A stretch of 64,000 bases of DNA, taken from contig OY101115.1 in assembly GCA_956465555.1 (NCBI GenBank), positions 3,720,001 through 3,784,000 of the forward strand, written 5' to 3'. Positions 1 to 10,974 of this stretch are shown one piece after another. Under the pieces are notes generated by a model that was not told where the DNA came from, searched no databases, and was given only the letters and a program-made list of their open reading frames with translations. The first letter of the stretch is position 1. Every line of letters begins with the position of its first letter. The stretch comes from Nitzschia sp. pyKryTriq1 (lineage: Eukaryota > Bacillariophyta > Bacillariophyceae > Bacillariales > Bacillariaceae). Made by a program: the position numbers and the translations under genes.

Positions 1-931
1 ACCATGCATCGACAACTCTCTAAACTGACACTGTTGATCCATGAAATATATGCCCCCATGAGGGCGTTGGCGAAGACTGTTGTCGCTACAATTTAATTTT
101 CCTAAATAATGTACGAGACGTGCCCGGATCTGGCACATTATTATTTGTCAGGCACGTCCGAGCGAGGCACCGCATGAAACGGGCCTTTCAAATTGTTGGG
201 CCATTTTCATTTTATGCCCAGTCCGACGGAGGGCTATAAACCATTGGCGATGCAGAAAAGCGACGTACGGCCATCCGGGCAAAGGAGCCCACTGCGCAAT
301 TGTTTCAATTGCATCGTTCAATTCAAATATCTAACAGTCATAGTTAGGTAATAAGGGGGTCATCTCAACAATCGAGTAAAGTTATACAAGAGTTACGCGC
401 GGCACTGTTACAATAGTGTGCAGTACAATAAATTATGACACAAAGCAATCCTCATGCGTCATGCGCAAGGTGCGTTGTTCCTTACACCTGGCGATTCAAT
501 TAGCGAGTGTGATGCGCGTTCGTGCAATCGGCGAGCGTCTGGCGGGGCTGGCTGACTGGTTGACGACTCACTCGAAACACTCCCCTCATCATGAAGCTAT
601 TTCATATTTGAAAATCTCAAAAGCATCGTCTCGATACTCTTTCATTGGTGTTGGGCGACCATTCCGTCGTCACCGAAATAGCCCTTCCTGGCTTCTTTCG
701 CAAGCTCGTCGCTACAAGATTCTTTCTTTTTTTCTTTTTTGCCGATTGCGGCAATGACTGGTGGTCTTGACCACACAGATTCAACAAAGCTTGATCATTT
801 CGACTCTGGTAGAGATGTTCAAATGGAGAATCTAAATACCTTCGCAGTGACGCTCTTGGGAATCGCCTGTCACGGCGCCTTCGTCCCTCTCTGCTCAGCA
901 AGCTATTGAAGCTTGCTGAGCTTTCACTAGA
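1..931. other. gene-free left edge
   Basis: No convincing gene is visible. Open frames here are short and have low-complexity or repeat-driven composition. A perfect 12-bp inverted repeat lies at 893-921, just before the 298-bp tandem repeats. A pyrimidine run lies near 721-740. Confidence 0.6.
893..921. repeat. perfect 12-bp inverted repeat (hairpin)
   Basis: GCTCAGCAAGCT at 893-904 pairs exactly with AGCTTGCTGAGC at 910-921 around a 5-nt loop. It stands 10 bp before the first copy of the 298-bp tandem repeat, so it may mark an element edge or a replication or structure signal. Function unknown. Confidence 0.85.
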
Positions 932-1527
932 AGTAGAAAGATATGCTAGAGCAGCAGCAGGTATTAGCATGATTGTGTAGTAGAGATAGTAGAGAAAAGA
1001 AGAAAAATGAAAATCTTGAGCAATGATGATAAGGAAAGTGATGACGAGTGATACTCTTCTGCATTTTAGATATCTCAGACCTCTCAAGTTTTTTGGGGGA
1101 TGAGAACTCAAGTTCGCCTCTGATGGAGAGGAAGATTCCCTACTACTGACAGACTGACGGACTGGACCCAGATCTGGTGCCCACGTACCCAGACTCGGAT
1201 CTGGGTACGACAATTTCGGGAATGACCCAAGTAGAAAGATATGCTAGAGCAGCAGCAGGTATTAGCATGATTGTGTAGTAGAGATAGTAGAGAAAAGAAG
1301 AAAAATGAAAATCTTGAGCAATGATGATAAGGAAAGTGATGACGAGTGATACTCTTCTACATTTTAGATATCTCAGACCTCTCAAGTTTTTTGGGGGATG
1401 AGAACTCAAGTTCGCCTCTGATGGAGAGGAAGATTCCCTACTACTGACAGACTGACGGACTGGACCCAGATCTGGTGCCCACGTACCCAGACTCGGATCT
1501 GGGTACGACAATTTCGGGAATGACCCA
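932..1527. repeat. tandem duplication, 2 x 298 bp
   Basis: Copy 1 is 932-1229 and copy 2 is 1230-1527, abutting without a spacer. By eye I find one difference (G versus A near the middle, about 1060 versus 1358). Each copy ends with a near-palindrome built on GTACCCAG...CTGGGTAC. No gene is credible in either copy. The near-identity points to a recent duplication or to homogenisation. It lies 314 bp upstream of the GH125 start codon, so it may be part of that promoter. Confidence 0.92.
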
Positions 1528-1841
1528 CTGAAGAATGCTCCTCCTCCTCCTCCTCCTACCGGTACAGTACATACCGTACCGGTACCGCCGTACTGTATCC
1601 TCCCATCCTCCGGAGACGGAGAGACGCGTCGTCGTCACAATAATTTCTCTCGCTATCTCAACTCTACTCTACTCTCTCTCTGTCGAGAGAGAGACAGCTC
1701 AACCGTTTTTAAGTAAAGCACTGAATATTCACAACAAGACGTTCGGACGTTCAAAGTTCTGTAAACAGCTCACTACACGTAGTCGTAGAATTCTCCACCG
1801 TTCCGGCAGACTTTAAAAAGTGCAACACGAGTACATAGAAG

Positions 1842-3684
1842 ATGCCTTCTTTGAAGAACGAGACGATGTCTGCCCTACAGTACACGCAGTATTCGGCCAA
1901 TAAAGATGACAACATGAAATTCGTCTCGTCAAGACGAGAAAGGAAGTTTCGCCGCTACGACATTATCTTGTTTGTGGTAGCGACTGGATTCTTCTTCTTT
2001 GCCTCGATGGTTGCTGTGAATGTCATAGCGTTGATGAAATCGGAAGATGATCACCATACTGATCACCCGCATTATCTTCGCGTGCCTATTACTAGTAATG
2101 CATTGGTGGCGGAAACAAAGAACAACGCAGAAAGAGCCTTGCCCCCTGCATCAGTTTGGGCGACAAGGGAACTGCAAGATCTTTCATTTGGCTCCACGTC
2201 TATTTCTTCGTGGTTGACGGCAAACGAAACAGCAAAGGCGATGGAATTATGTGGAAAATTTTTATATTCTACTATTGAACGAGCTATACATCTGAAGAAT
2301 ATGGGGCAAGATGTTTTCGTCGCAACCGGAGATATCGACTCAATGTGGATCCGTGATTCTGTCGTGCAGATGACGATCTATTTGAAGCACGTTGGTACTC
2401 ACCCATGGTTGCGTTTCATCATCGACGGAACCATTCGTCGAAATGCATTCAACATCTTGCAGGATCCATATGCTAATGCCTACGAGCACAACTGGAAAGA
2501 TCCTGCCACGCTCGAACTCAAAGATCAAGTCATTGGTCGAGGTGGCTTTGTTGCGACCAGGAACTATGAGCTCGACAGCGGTGCCTATTTCTTCATCCTT
2601 CTCTATGACTACTACCTTTCGAACGCCATCTACAGGCCAGAAGTCGTCCTGCAGGAGCCATTGATTTTTGAGGCTGTAATGACGATGATCAACACTTGGA
2701 TTGTCGAACAACGACATGATGAGTTATCACCCTACCGATATTTTGAACTTCCGAACGAAGGAAAGGGTAGCCCAACTGGTTTTACTGGAATGACTTGGTC
2801 TGGATTTCGTCCCTCTGACGATGCCTGCAGGTACGGGTATCTTATTCCAGCCAATATACACGCAGCCGCGGCCCTTCAAAGGATTCTCATCCTCAACGAT
2901 CGAATTTGGCAGAGCGAGGATTTGTCGCTGAAGGCATCAAAACTATTGAAAGAGATAGAGAATGGAATCAATACATTTGGAATTGTAAAGGACAAGTTAG
3001 GTGCACCAATGTACGCCTACGAAGTAGATGGCCTGGGCAAAACGCTCCAGAATTTTGATGATGCAAATATTCCAAGCCTACTATCAATTCCGCTTCTTGG
3101 TTGGGATGGATACAATAAGGAGGTTTACGATAACACTCGAAAGTATCTCCTGTCACAATCTAACCAATGGTACTTCGAAGGAAAAATATTTAAAGGTATC
3201 GGGTCACCGCATACTCCGTATTCTTATATCTGGCCCATGGCCATGGTGGTCCAAGGATTGACCGAGGAGGGGCCCGATCTTGCGGAGAAATTGGCTTTTC
3301 AAATGCGCCAGCTTCTCAAATCTGCGACGAACGACGCCATGCACGAAAGCGTGAACAAAGAAGGTTCCGAATCGTTCACGAGGGCATGGTTCGAGTGGGT
3401 GAGTGCACAGTCAAGAAACAAAGCTCCGCGAATGCCGAAAACCTCACCTGTTGTGTTACTGTACGGTACCGGTATAGGCCAACGCACTTTTCGTAGTTTA
3501 TGTTGAAACTGTACTGGGTGCAACTTGTACCCCCATCGCTAGCGACTTGCATAGGTCAAATAGGGTCGCAGAGATTCGGAAAAAGAGTGGAGAGCCCCCT
3601 TACAAATTCTACCAGCATAGTGCAAACGACCCTTGGAATCCACTGTACTACCAGGATGTTGAAGCTTCAGTTCACTTTGACTAA
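1842..3684 (+). CDS. GH125 family exo-alpha-1,6-mannosidase-like glycosidase, type II membrane protein
   Basis: Exons 1842-3398 and 3478-3684, intron of 79 bp, 587 residues. Residues about 36-65 form one hydrophobic segment after a basic stretch (RRERKFRRYD), which suggests a type II Golgi or ER anchor. The luminal part carries the GH125 signature GDIDSMWIRDS near residue 165, and FTRAWFEW directly before the intron. Exon 2 restores the expected continuation (ANALFVVYVETVLG) when the acceptor at 3477 is used; reading through the intron instead gives a non-homologous tail. GH125 enzymes remove alpha-1,6-linked mannose, so a role in trimming glycans or glycoproteins is inferred. The 3' splice acceptor sits inside a GTACCGGTAC-type word. 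The stop is only 2 bp from the stop of the convergent neighbour. Confidence 0.9.
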
Positions 3685-3686
3685 GA

Positions 3687-4784
3687 TTACAGCGATGCAT
3701 GGCTCTTCGAAGTCTTACAATACTGGTGGACAACAGCTGCATGCACCTTACTAAAAGACTCCATGTATACATTGAATTCCGCAGGCACAATCTTCTGCTT
3801 GCCTATCTCTGTCAGTGGTGGTTTGGGGTGGAACACCTTTCGAATAATATTTCCCAGAGCTTTGTCGTTGGGAAATTGCAGAATGGGATTAATCTCTTTA
3901 GCCCATTCATTGGATGACAATGCATCATCATAGTTCCAGCACCCAATCAAACGATCCCGGAAAAAGGACAGCTGCGCGTAGAGGATCTGCAGCTCTGTTG
4001 TATACAGATGAATGGCTTCTAGTTTTTCCTTGTTGATAGCTCGGTTGTCGACGGTGGATTTGACAACCGCGTAGGGATCGCGATAAATGTAAACATGCTC
4101 ACAACGAACTCCCGCCAGGCCACAGGCCGTATACCAAATATCAAGATTAGGATATTGCAGTGCCCGACAGGGCTTGAGAAAACTCGGATATGATGCCACA
4201 CCAAATTCATCCCCACTAGCCAAGAAGTTGACAGGGAAGACGACTGGGGACGACTCGTCGACGACGGAGAATTTCTGACGCTGAAGAACAATGTGATCCT
4301 TCATTGCTCGGAGGGTCGCCACCACTTCTTCCTGGATCGACGTAACATTGGGGGTCGGGTCCGAGTCTTGCCATTTGCATGGAGAGCTCCACAGACCCTT
4401 CCAGCGGCTCTTCTTGTGTCTATAGAGATTGCTCGTCAAACGCTTTGTAAACTCTGGATGCAGCCCATACTTGATGACCCGGTCGTGGATCGGAGATTCC
4501 TTTATCAGATCCTGCCAAAAGTGATGGCCAGTTCCCTCGATCCCGAGAAACAATATGAGCCGAATAGGAGAGGAGGAATAATCAGATGGCTTCATCCTCT
4601 GGCTGAAGGAAGCTTGTCCACTCGTAAAGTCTTGCTCGTCGAAACCAGGACCAGGAATCTGCAAAAGAGAAAAAATCACCAGCAAAAACGTCGAAAATAT
4701 GAAGGCATTCAAAATCCCTCTCAGTGACAATGATAACCGCCCATTTGGTAGTAGACCGCCTTTGTCTCGGCTTGGTCGAGCCAT
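3687..4784 (-). CDS. sulfotransferase-like type II membrane protein
   Basis: Single-exon frame of 365 residues. A basic N-terminus is followed by one hydrophobic segment (about residues 24-44) and then a luminal domain, the layout of Golgi glycan-modifying enzymes. GIEGTGHHFW near residue 80 resembles the 5'-phosphosulfate-binding loop of sulfotransferases. YIYRDPYAVVKSTVDNR near residue 240 resembles the 3'-phosphate site (RDP...S). Both are seen by motif only. If it is a sulfotransferase, it would use PAPS to sulfate glycans. Pairing with the convergent GH125 gene suggests both act on secretory-pathway glycans, an inference. A different P-loop-type Golgi enzyme remains possible. Confidence 0.6.
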   Translation of the reverse strand: MARPSRDKGGLLPNGRLSLSLRGILNAFIFSTFLLVIFSLLQIPGPGFDEQDFTSGQASFSQRMKPSDYSSSPIRLILFLGIEGTGHHFWQDLIKESPIHDRVIKYGLHPEFTKRLTSNLYRHKKSRWKGLWSSPCKWQDSDPTPNVTSIQEEVVATLRAMKDHIVLQRQKFSVVDESSPVVFPVNFLASGDEFGVASYPSFLKPCRALQYPNLDIWYTACGLAGVRCEHVYIYRDPYAVVKSTVDNRAINKEKLEAIHLYTTELQILYAQLSFFRDRLIGCWNYDDALSSNEWAKEINPILQFPNDKALGNIIRKVFHPKPPLTEIGKQKIVPAEFNVYMESFSKVHAAVVHQYCKTSKSHASL

Positions 4785-5544
4785 TTCAAGTATAGTACGT
4801 ATGTGTTCGAAGAGAGATGTCTGCCGAGACTACTCACACCATGCCGGGATCACCAAACTATTCTACCGCCGAGGTAGAGGGATGAAATAATGTACGATTC
4901 CACCAGAGCACAACACCACGTCGTCTGTAACCAGAGCAGTGACAGGAAACTGGTTATTTTGGATGCCACGGCCTTCACGGTACCGGTATGAGCAATCGGA
5001 AACAGCGAGAGCAATCGGAAACAGCGAGAGCAATCGGAAACAGCGAAGAGTACGAGTGTCGGGTGTGTGTTGTTCAAAAGTTGGAAGCGCGCTCTCGCCT
5101 CTCGCTGCAGGTGGGCCACGATGTACCGGTATTAAATACTTGTACCGTTGTTAGTATGTTTTTTGCATGTGTCGGTCGGGATTCTGGATCACCTCCGGGG
5201 CGGTACTGCGGGTAGAGAGATTAGCACGGGATATGAGAGTACGCACTTCGTATTCATATTAGACTAATACCGGATATTACAAGTGATGACAATGTGATCC
5301 CATTGTGACATCCCTCTACTGTACTAGTAGTCGATGCGACGACTCTAATAGACCTGCCTGTTCCGAAAAAGGGGATAGGAATTGAAAAAAGGATTTGTTT
5401 CATTAGGAGAGTTATTAATCGACTTGACAACACTTTATTTTCCCGGGTGTTTGGAGATTTGATTGAAAGAGGAGTGCCCTGCACGATTTGGCACCCATGT
5501 CACACTATAAGACGAAGACACAAAGCTGATCAGAGAAATTCAAT
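4785..5544. other. intergenic region with 19-bp triplication
   Basis: Upstream of the sulfotransferase-like gene and downstream of 14-3-3. It holds the 3 x 19 bp repeat and isolated GTACCGGTA words near 4979 and 5123. No gene supported. Confidence 0.6.
4990..5046. repeat. minisatellite, 3 x 19 bp
   Basis: Three exact head-to-tail copies of GAGCAATCGGAAACAGCGA at 4990-5008, 5009-5027 and 5028-5046. It lies about 200 bp upstream of the minus-strand start at 4784 and could be a promoter-proximal repeat or simple replication slippage. Confidence 0.95.
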
Positions 5545-6637
<1,093 letters not shown>

Positions 6638-8487
6638 TTTGAAAGTTACTGTAAGTTAATGACTTGAATTGCAAACAACCTTAGTGCAAGTTTTATGTCT
6701 CCGGATTCCGAGCAGGACGAATAAGAAGGTAAGGTGATGGTGCTTCCCGCGCTTTGCATACCTGGTACCGGTATGGATCTACCGGTAGAACTCATTCTAC
6801 CGGTACTGTGGTACCTGTACTGTACCGGTACCCGTACCGGTAGTTTACTACCAGTACACACTGCTTGTACGGGAAAGCGGGCCTTCGTATTTTTCGTCCG
6901 AGTACATTTTAGTTCGTACTGTACTTGTACTGTACTGGCTGGACGTAGCGACTCCGTGCCTACAGTAGCTCGGCATCTTGGCTCGAGAACAACCGCAGCG
7001 AGAACGTAAAAAAAGTTCGGTTCGACCCCGCAGCCCGCGGCGGCCCGGCGCGGCCGTCGTCGCCCGCCCGATTTCAAGTCTTGCCGCTTGCAGCCGCCGG
7101 CCGCGCGGAATACTGTACGGCTTCTCTGCCTTCCTTTCCGATACTGTACTGTAGTGAACTCGTGCAGTTTGTACCAGGTACTGGTTCTGTACTGCACCTG
7201 TACTGTACCGGTCTCACACCGGTACAGTACCTGGTACCTGGTACAGCAGTATGTACTTCGTTAGAGGGAGAGTTGGGCCGGTGGCGCGACCGGCGCGATG
7301 ACCCAAATGACCGCCTTCTTGTCGAACTTTTCTTTCCCCGTTGTAGTGCTTGTTGGGAAGTGTTGTATCGTGTTGTTACACGTGGAAGATAATTCGATCG
7401 TGGGAATATTGAGTCATGGCAAGTATTCGAAGATTGTCGAAGACAGTCCGAGACCATCCGAGAACCCGTCCGAACAAATAATGTCGCACGTCTGAAAGAG
7501 AATACGAGAATGTAGTATATGAAGATAGAGAATAATAGCTCATAATATAAAAGTTACGAACAACTGAAGTATTGTCAAAGTACCGAAACACTAGTAGGAT
7601 AATCCAACACGTTTATAAACGTATGGCCTGGGATTTTGCCTAAGTGTTTGTGAAGAGAACGAACTCTCTGTTTAATAATTGTTGACAACAACCTAGACAG
7701 TTGAAGACCTGTTGACTAGCGGTCTTAGCGCAGAGGAAGCGTGTGGTGGGTTTGGACGAGTTGTTGAGACTCCAAAGACAAACCAATAAAGAATGTAGTC
7801 CTACGTAAGGAACCGTCTAAAAGTTGTGATTGCATTCTACTCCACAATCCACGACATCGTCGGTCGCTCATGCACCCAAGATGTTGGATGGCCATGACCA
7901 ACTATCAATGGCTTGGAGGTCATGTCGTCCTCGTGTTCGTATCCCATGACAGACTGTTCAGTCACTAATGATCAGTCTTGGATTCTTGTATGCATAATCC
8001 CACACGTCGCGGTTGTTTTCGTGATGAATAGAAGAATATTCCGTCGGCGGCTCGCGGCACAAACGGCCAGACCACGGGGTTTCCCAGTACCGTAGAATGT
8101 ACGCAGGTCAATCATCACCAATTATCGCGGACAAAGCACGGGAAAATAACTGGTGTGTGCCACCTTAATCGTCCTGCTCCAGTGCCGCGGTTATGTTATG
8201 GCTGTCTTGGGCGTGACATTTTCTACCCGTCAGGAAGAATCACCATCTTGCATACCGTGCCCTACAGGTATCCTCGACGACGCCCATTGATTATTCTTCT
8301 TCCTCGGCCGAGGCAAGAAGAGCGAGACGCATCATCGGTAGAAGACTACTCGTACTGGAGTACGAGTAGGCGAGTTTCATTGTAACGCCGGCAGCGTCGA
8401 CGACTCCTCGGAACCAAGAGGAGGAGGAGACGGTTCGATTGCAATCGAGTGGTGGAGCAATTTCCGACAAAGAGCGACTACCGAAGA
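6638..8487. other. 1.85-kb gene-free spacer rich in GTAC words
   Basis: Divergent spacer between 14-3-3 (minus) and the WW-cyclin gene (plus). It carries two dense clusters of overlapping GTAC/GGTACC/ACCGGT words (about 6764-6935 and 7138-7252) flanking a very GC-rich patch (7026-7070 and 7081-7108). Open frames here are created by these words and look non-coding. From 7400 to 8400 I see only AT-richer unique sequence. Confidence 0.6.
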
Positions 8488-10462
8488 ATGGCAAAGTCCC
8501 ACTGGAAAGCTGCGCAAGATCCCCGGACGGGACGGACGTATTATTATCATGAGGTCACTCGTGAGACACAGTGGCGCAAGCCGACCGAGTTGGCGTCGGA
8601 TGAGGAGCGCAAAGCCATGGAAGACAAGGAGCGAAAACAAAAGGACTTTTTTGCAGCCATGGAGGCCAACATTCTGAACTCGTTGTCGCAGGGAGAGGTA
8701 CCGGGGAAGCCCCAAAAGCCGGATGCCCTGGAACGGCGCAAATCGAGCCGCAGACCTGCGGAGCGACCGGAACTTACTCGCACTATTAGTACGATGGACG
8801 ATGCTGTTCTCAAAAATCTGCTTCAAAGACAACCGTCGTTTCGAAATATTTCAAAGCAAAATTCCCTGACAAAGACTACCTCTTTAAATCCTGGTGAATT
8901 TGAAACGAAAAAGAGGGGCAGCCACATTGATGACTCAGAATTTGAATCCTTTGTTTCCCTCATGAGCAGCAGCAACGCGACGCGTTTGGATTCTCTGCCA
9001 GAGTCGACTACTAACGACGACTCCTTGCCGGAACTATTTAGTTATTTACCCGACGAGGAAGATTACAGCGTGGATGGTGGAAGTGAGTCCAGTACTATCC
9101 GTGAAGACGGAGGTGCCTTCAATGAATCGAGCATTACAGGGTTCGGTCTGACATGGGAGGAGACGCAGGCTCTCAGGAAGCTGGCATCGATTACCAAGGA
9201 GATGATTGTTGCAGAAAAAGAAGAAGATCGAGAATTAGAAGCAGCACTAAAGAAAGCCGGAGCAGGGTCTACTCCGGCTTGGGCGGCCAAGGACAACAAA
9301 GGGATGCGTGATCTACCCAGGGAAATTGAGCTGGATGATTCGGACGAGGAGTCTGACGATGAGGTCGCACCATCATCAGGAGCATTCCAGAAAGCAAAGG
9401 ACATTGGAGGCCGAGAGCTGGATTTTGATGATTCGGACGAAGAAGATGACGAAACCGAGACGACGTCGGACTTGGCGCCAACACCCATGCAGAAAAAGCC
9501 TATGGATGCTAAAAAGAAGGTATCAATCGAGAAACAAGAAGAGAAAATGAAAAGGCCCGAAATCAAACGTCGGAATACGTGTGGGACTTTGTACGTCGGA
9601 ACAACAATGTCGGCACCAGACAAGGACGCAACTATCAAGGTGAGACGTTTTTTAATTGTCGAGACGTCCCAACCAAATTCTGTCATTCTAATTGGATTTT
9701 ATCTTACCTTCGTTTTCATTTCAGTGCGTGTGCGGTGTGGTTCGAACTCATATTCTTTCTTCCGAACATCTGTCATATGATGCGGCTGACGACGAAAAGT
9801 ACCGGGCGTTCAATGATTTGGAGGCAGATCAGGCTGGTCGTTCGTTCACGTTTCACAATGACGATCGACCGCGACCTTCGATTCCAAGCTTGGATGAGGT
9901 CACAAGGTTCTACCGGGACATTTTCTACAAGGCACAGATGGAGACGGATTGTATAATTATGTCGTTGATTTATGTGGAGCGATTGGTCAAAAAGACTGGA
10001 GGAAAGCTTCGACCAAGAGCGCAGAATTGGAGGTCCCTCCTCTTTAGTTGTATGATCTTGTCGAGTAAGGTGTGGGACGACCTCAGTATGTGGAATGTCG
10101 ATTTCAGTCAGTCATGTCCTCCGGGTGTCAGCTTCCCTCTGAAGCGTATCAATGACCTCGAACTTGCAGTACTCCATGCTTTGGAATTCCAAGTCAAGGT
10201 TCCAGCCAGTGAATATGCCAAGTATTACTTTCTTTTGCGCACAATGTTAATCAAAAGTGGGCTTGGAGGAGAAAATCTGGATGCCATGGACCCACTCGAT
10301 GTGATGGGTGCCCGTCGCATGCAGCAAGTTTCATCTCAATTTGAAAATCTATCCTTGGGATCCCAACCCAGTGCGATTTCGAAACGCAGTCAAAGTTTGG
10401 CGCAGGGGTCTGCGATAAAGGCCAAGACAAAACTCGGTCTGGAGCAAGTCGTGAAGATGTAA
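8488..10462 (+). CDS. WW-domain / cyclin Y-like protein (copy A)
   Basis: Exons 8488-9639 and 9725-10462, intron of 85 bp, 629 residues from the first ATG. The open frame extends upstream only to GTG codons, so 8488 is chosen; a missed 5' exon is possible. A WW domain spans residues about 6-35 (W6, YYY 18-20, W29, P32). A long acidic, Ser-rich linker with several DDSDEE blocks follows. The C-terminal cyclin box matches the cyclin Y type: FYRDIFYKAQMETDCIIMSL, then SSKVWDDLSMWNVDF. Cyclin Y proteins activate PFTAIRE/PCTAIRE-class CDKs; a WW module would bind proline motifs. A paralogue lies at 20466-22517 on the other strand, where the intron site in copy A (after IK, before CVCGV) is uninterrupted. 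Confidence 0.88.
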
Positions 10463-10974
10463 GGACCGTTTGGGGTAAAACTAGAAAAGCATCGAGGTGA
10501 ATGAATACAAAGTACATATATTATGACCCCTTGATTCCTCCTCGAGAGTTTGGGTGGTGGTTGTGTACAGGGATGCTTATATATCCCTGGTTGTGTCGCA
10601 CTAAAAACTACACGTATGTATAGTACTCTCAGGAGTAAAATGGATTCAGTAGCCCACGAAGAGACGTGTACAAGTACTCGTAGGGGCGAGATCTGAAAGA
10701 TCGCAACCTTGATCAACAATTGATCCATGGATCGCAACATGGACCTATAATTATTATTGGTCCATGGATCGCAACATGTCCTCGCAACAATGGGCTTGTG
10801 GTCGCTCGAGTCGAAAGTGTTTGAAGATAACTATGGGGATGCACTCTCAACACGAAAAATTGTCGTCATTTTTCCGCCGCACGACCTGCCTTCAACACAT
10901 GCAGAATAATATCCCTCATATTGTAATTCATCGTCCAGTTGTCACTTTTTTCAGCGTGCTTTCAAATACCGGTC
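10463..10974. other. intergenic region between WW-cyclin A and the dynamin-like GTPase
   Basis: Contains two short direct copies of a word with core CCATGGATCGCAACATG (about 10724-10742 and 10762-10778). No gene supported. Confidence 0.55.

Noticed and set aside
617-1511. Minus-strand frames of 122-198 codons across the tandem repeat
   Set aside because: They repeat each other because of the duplication, start at GTG, have low-complexity hydrophobic and Ser-rich content and no homology; most likely chance.
6646-7457. Several 90-180 codon frames on both strands near 7 kb
   Set aside because: Composed largely of GTAC-word translations (PVQYRY, TGTG), so they are by-products of the spacer repeats.
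7721-7745. tRNA-like D-arm sequence TTAGCGCAGAGGAAGCG
   Set aside because: It resembles the A box of tRNA-Met, but no anticodon arm, T arm with TTC, or acceptor pairing can be drawn around it.
8449-8487. Upstream extension of WW-cyclin A
   Set aside because: Begins at GTG; the first ATG is 8488, just before the WW domain.
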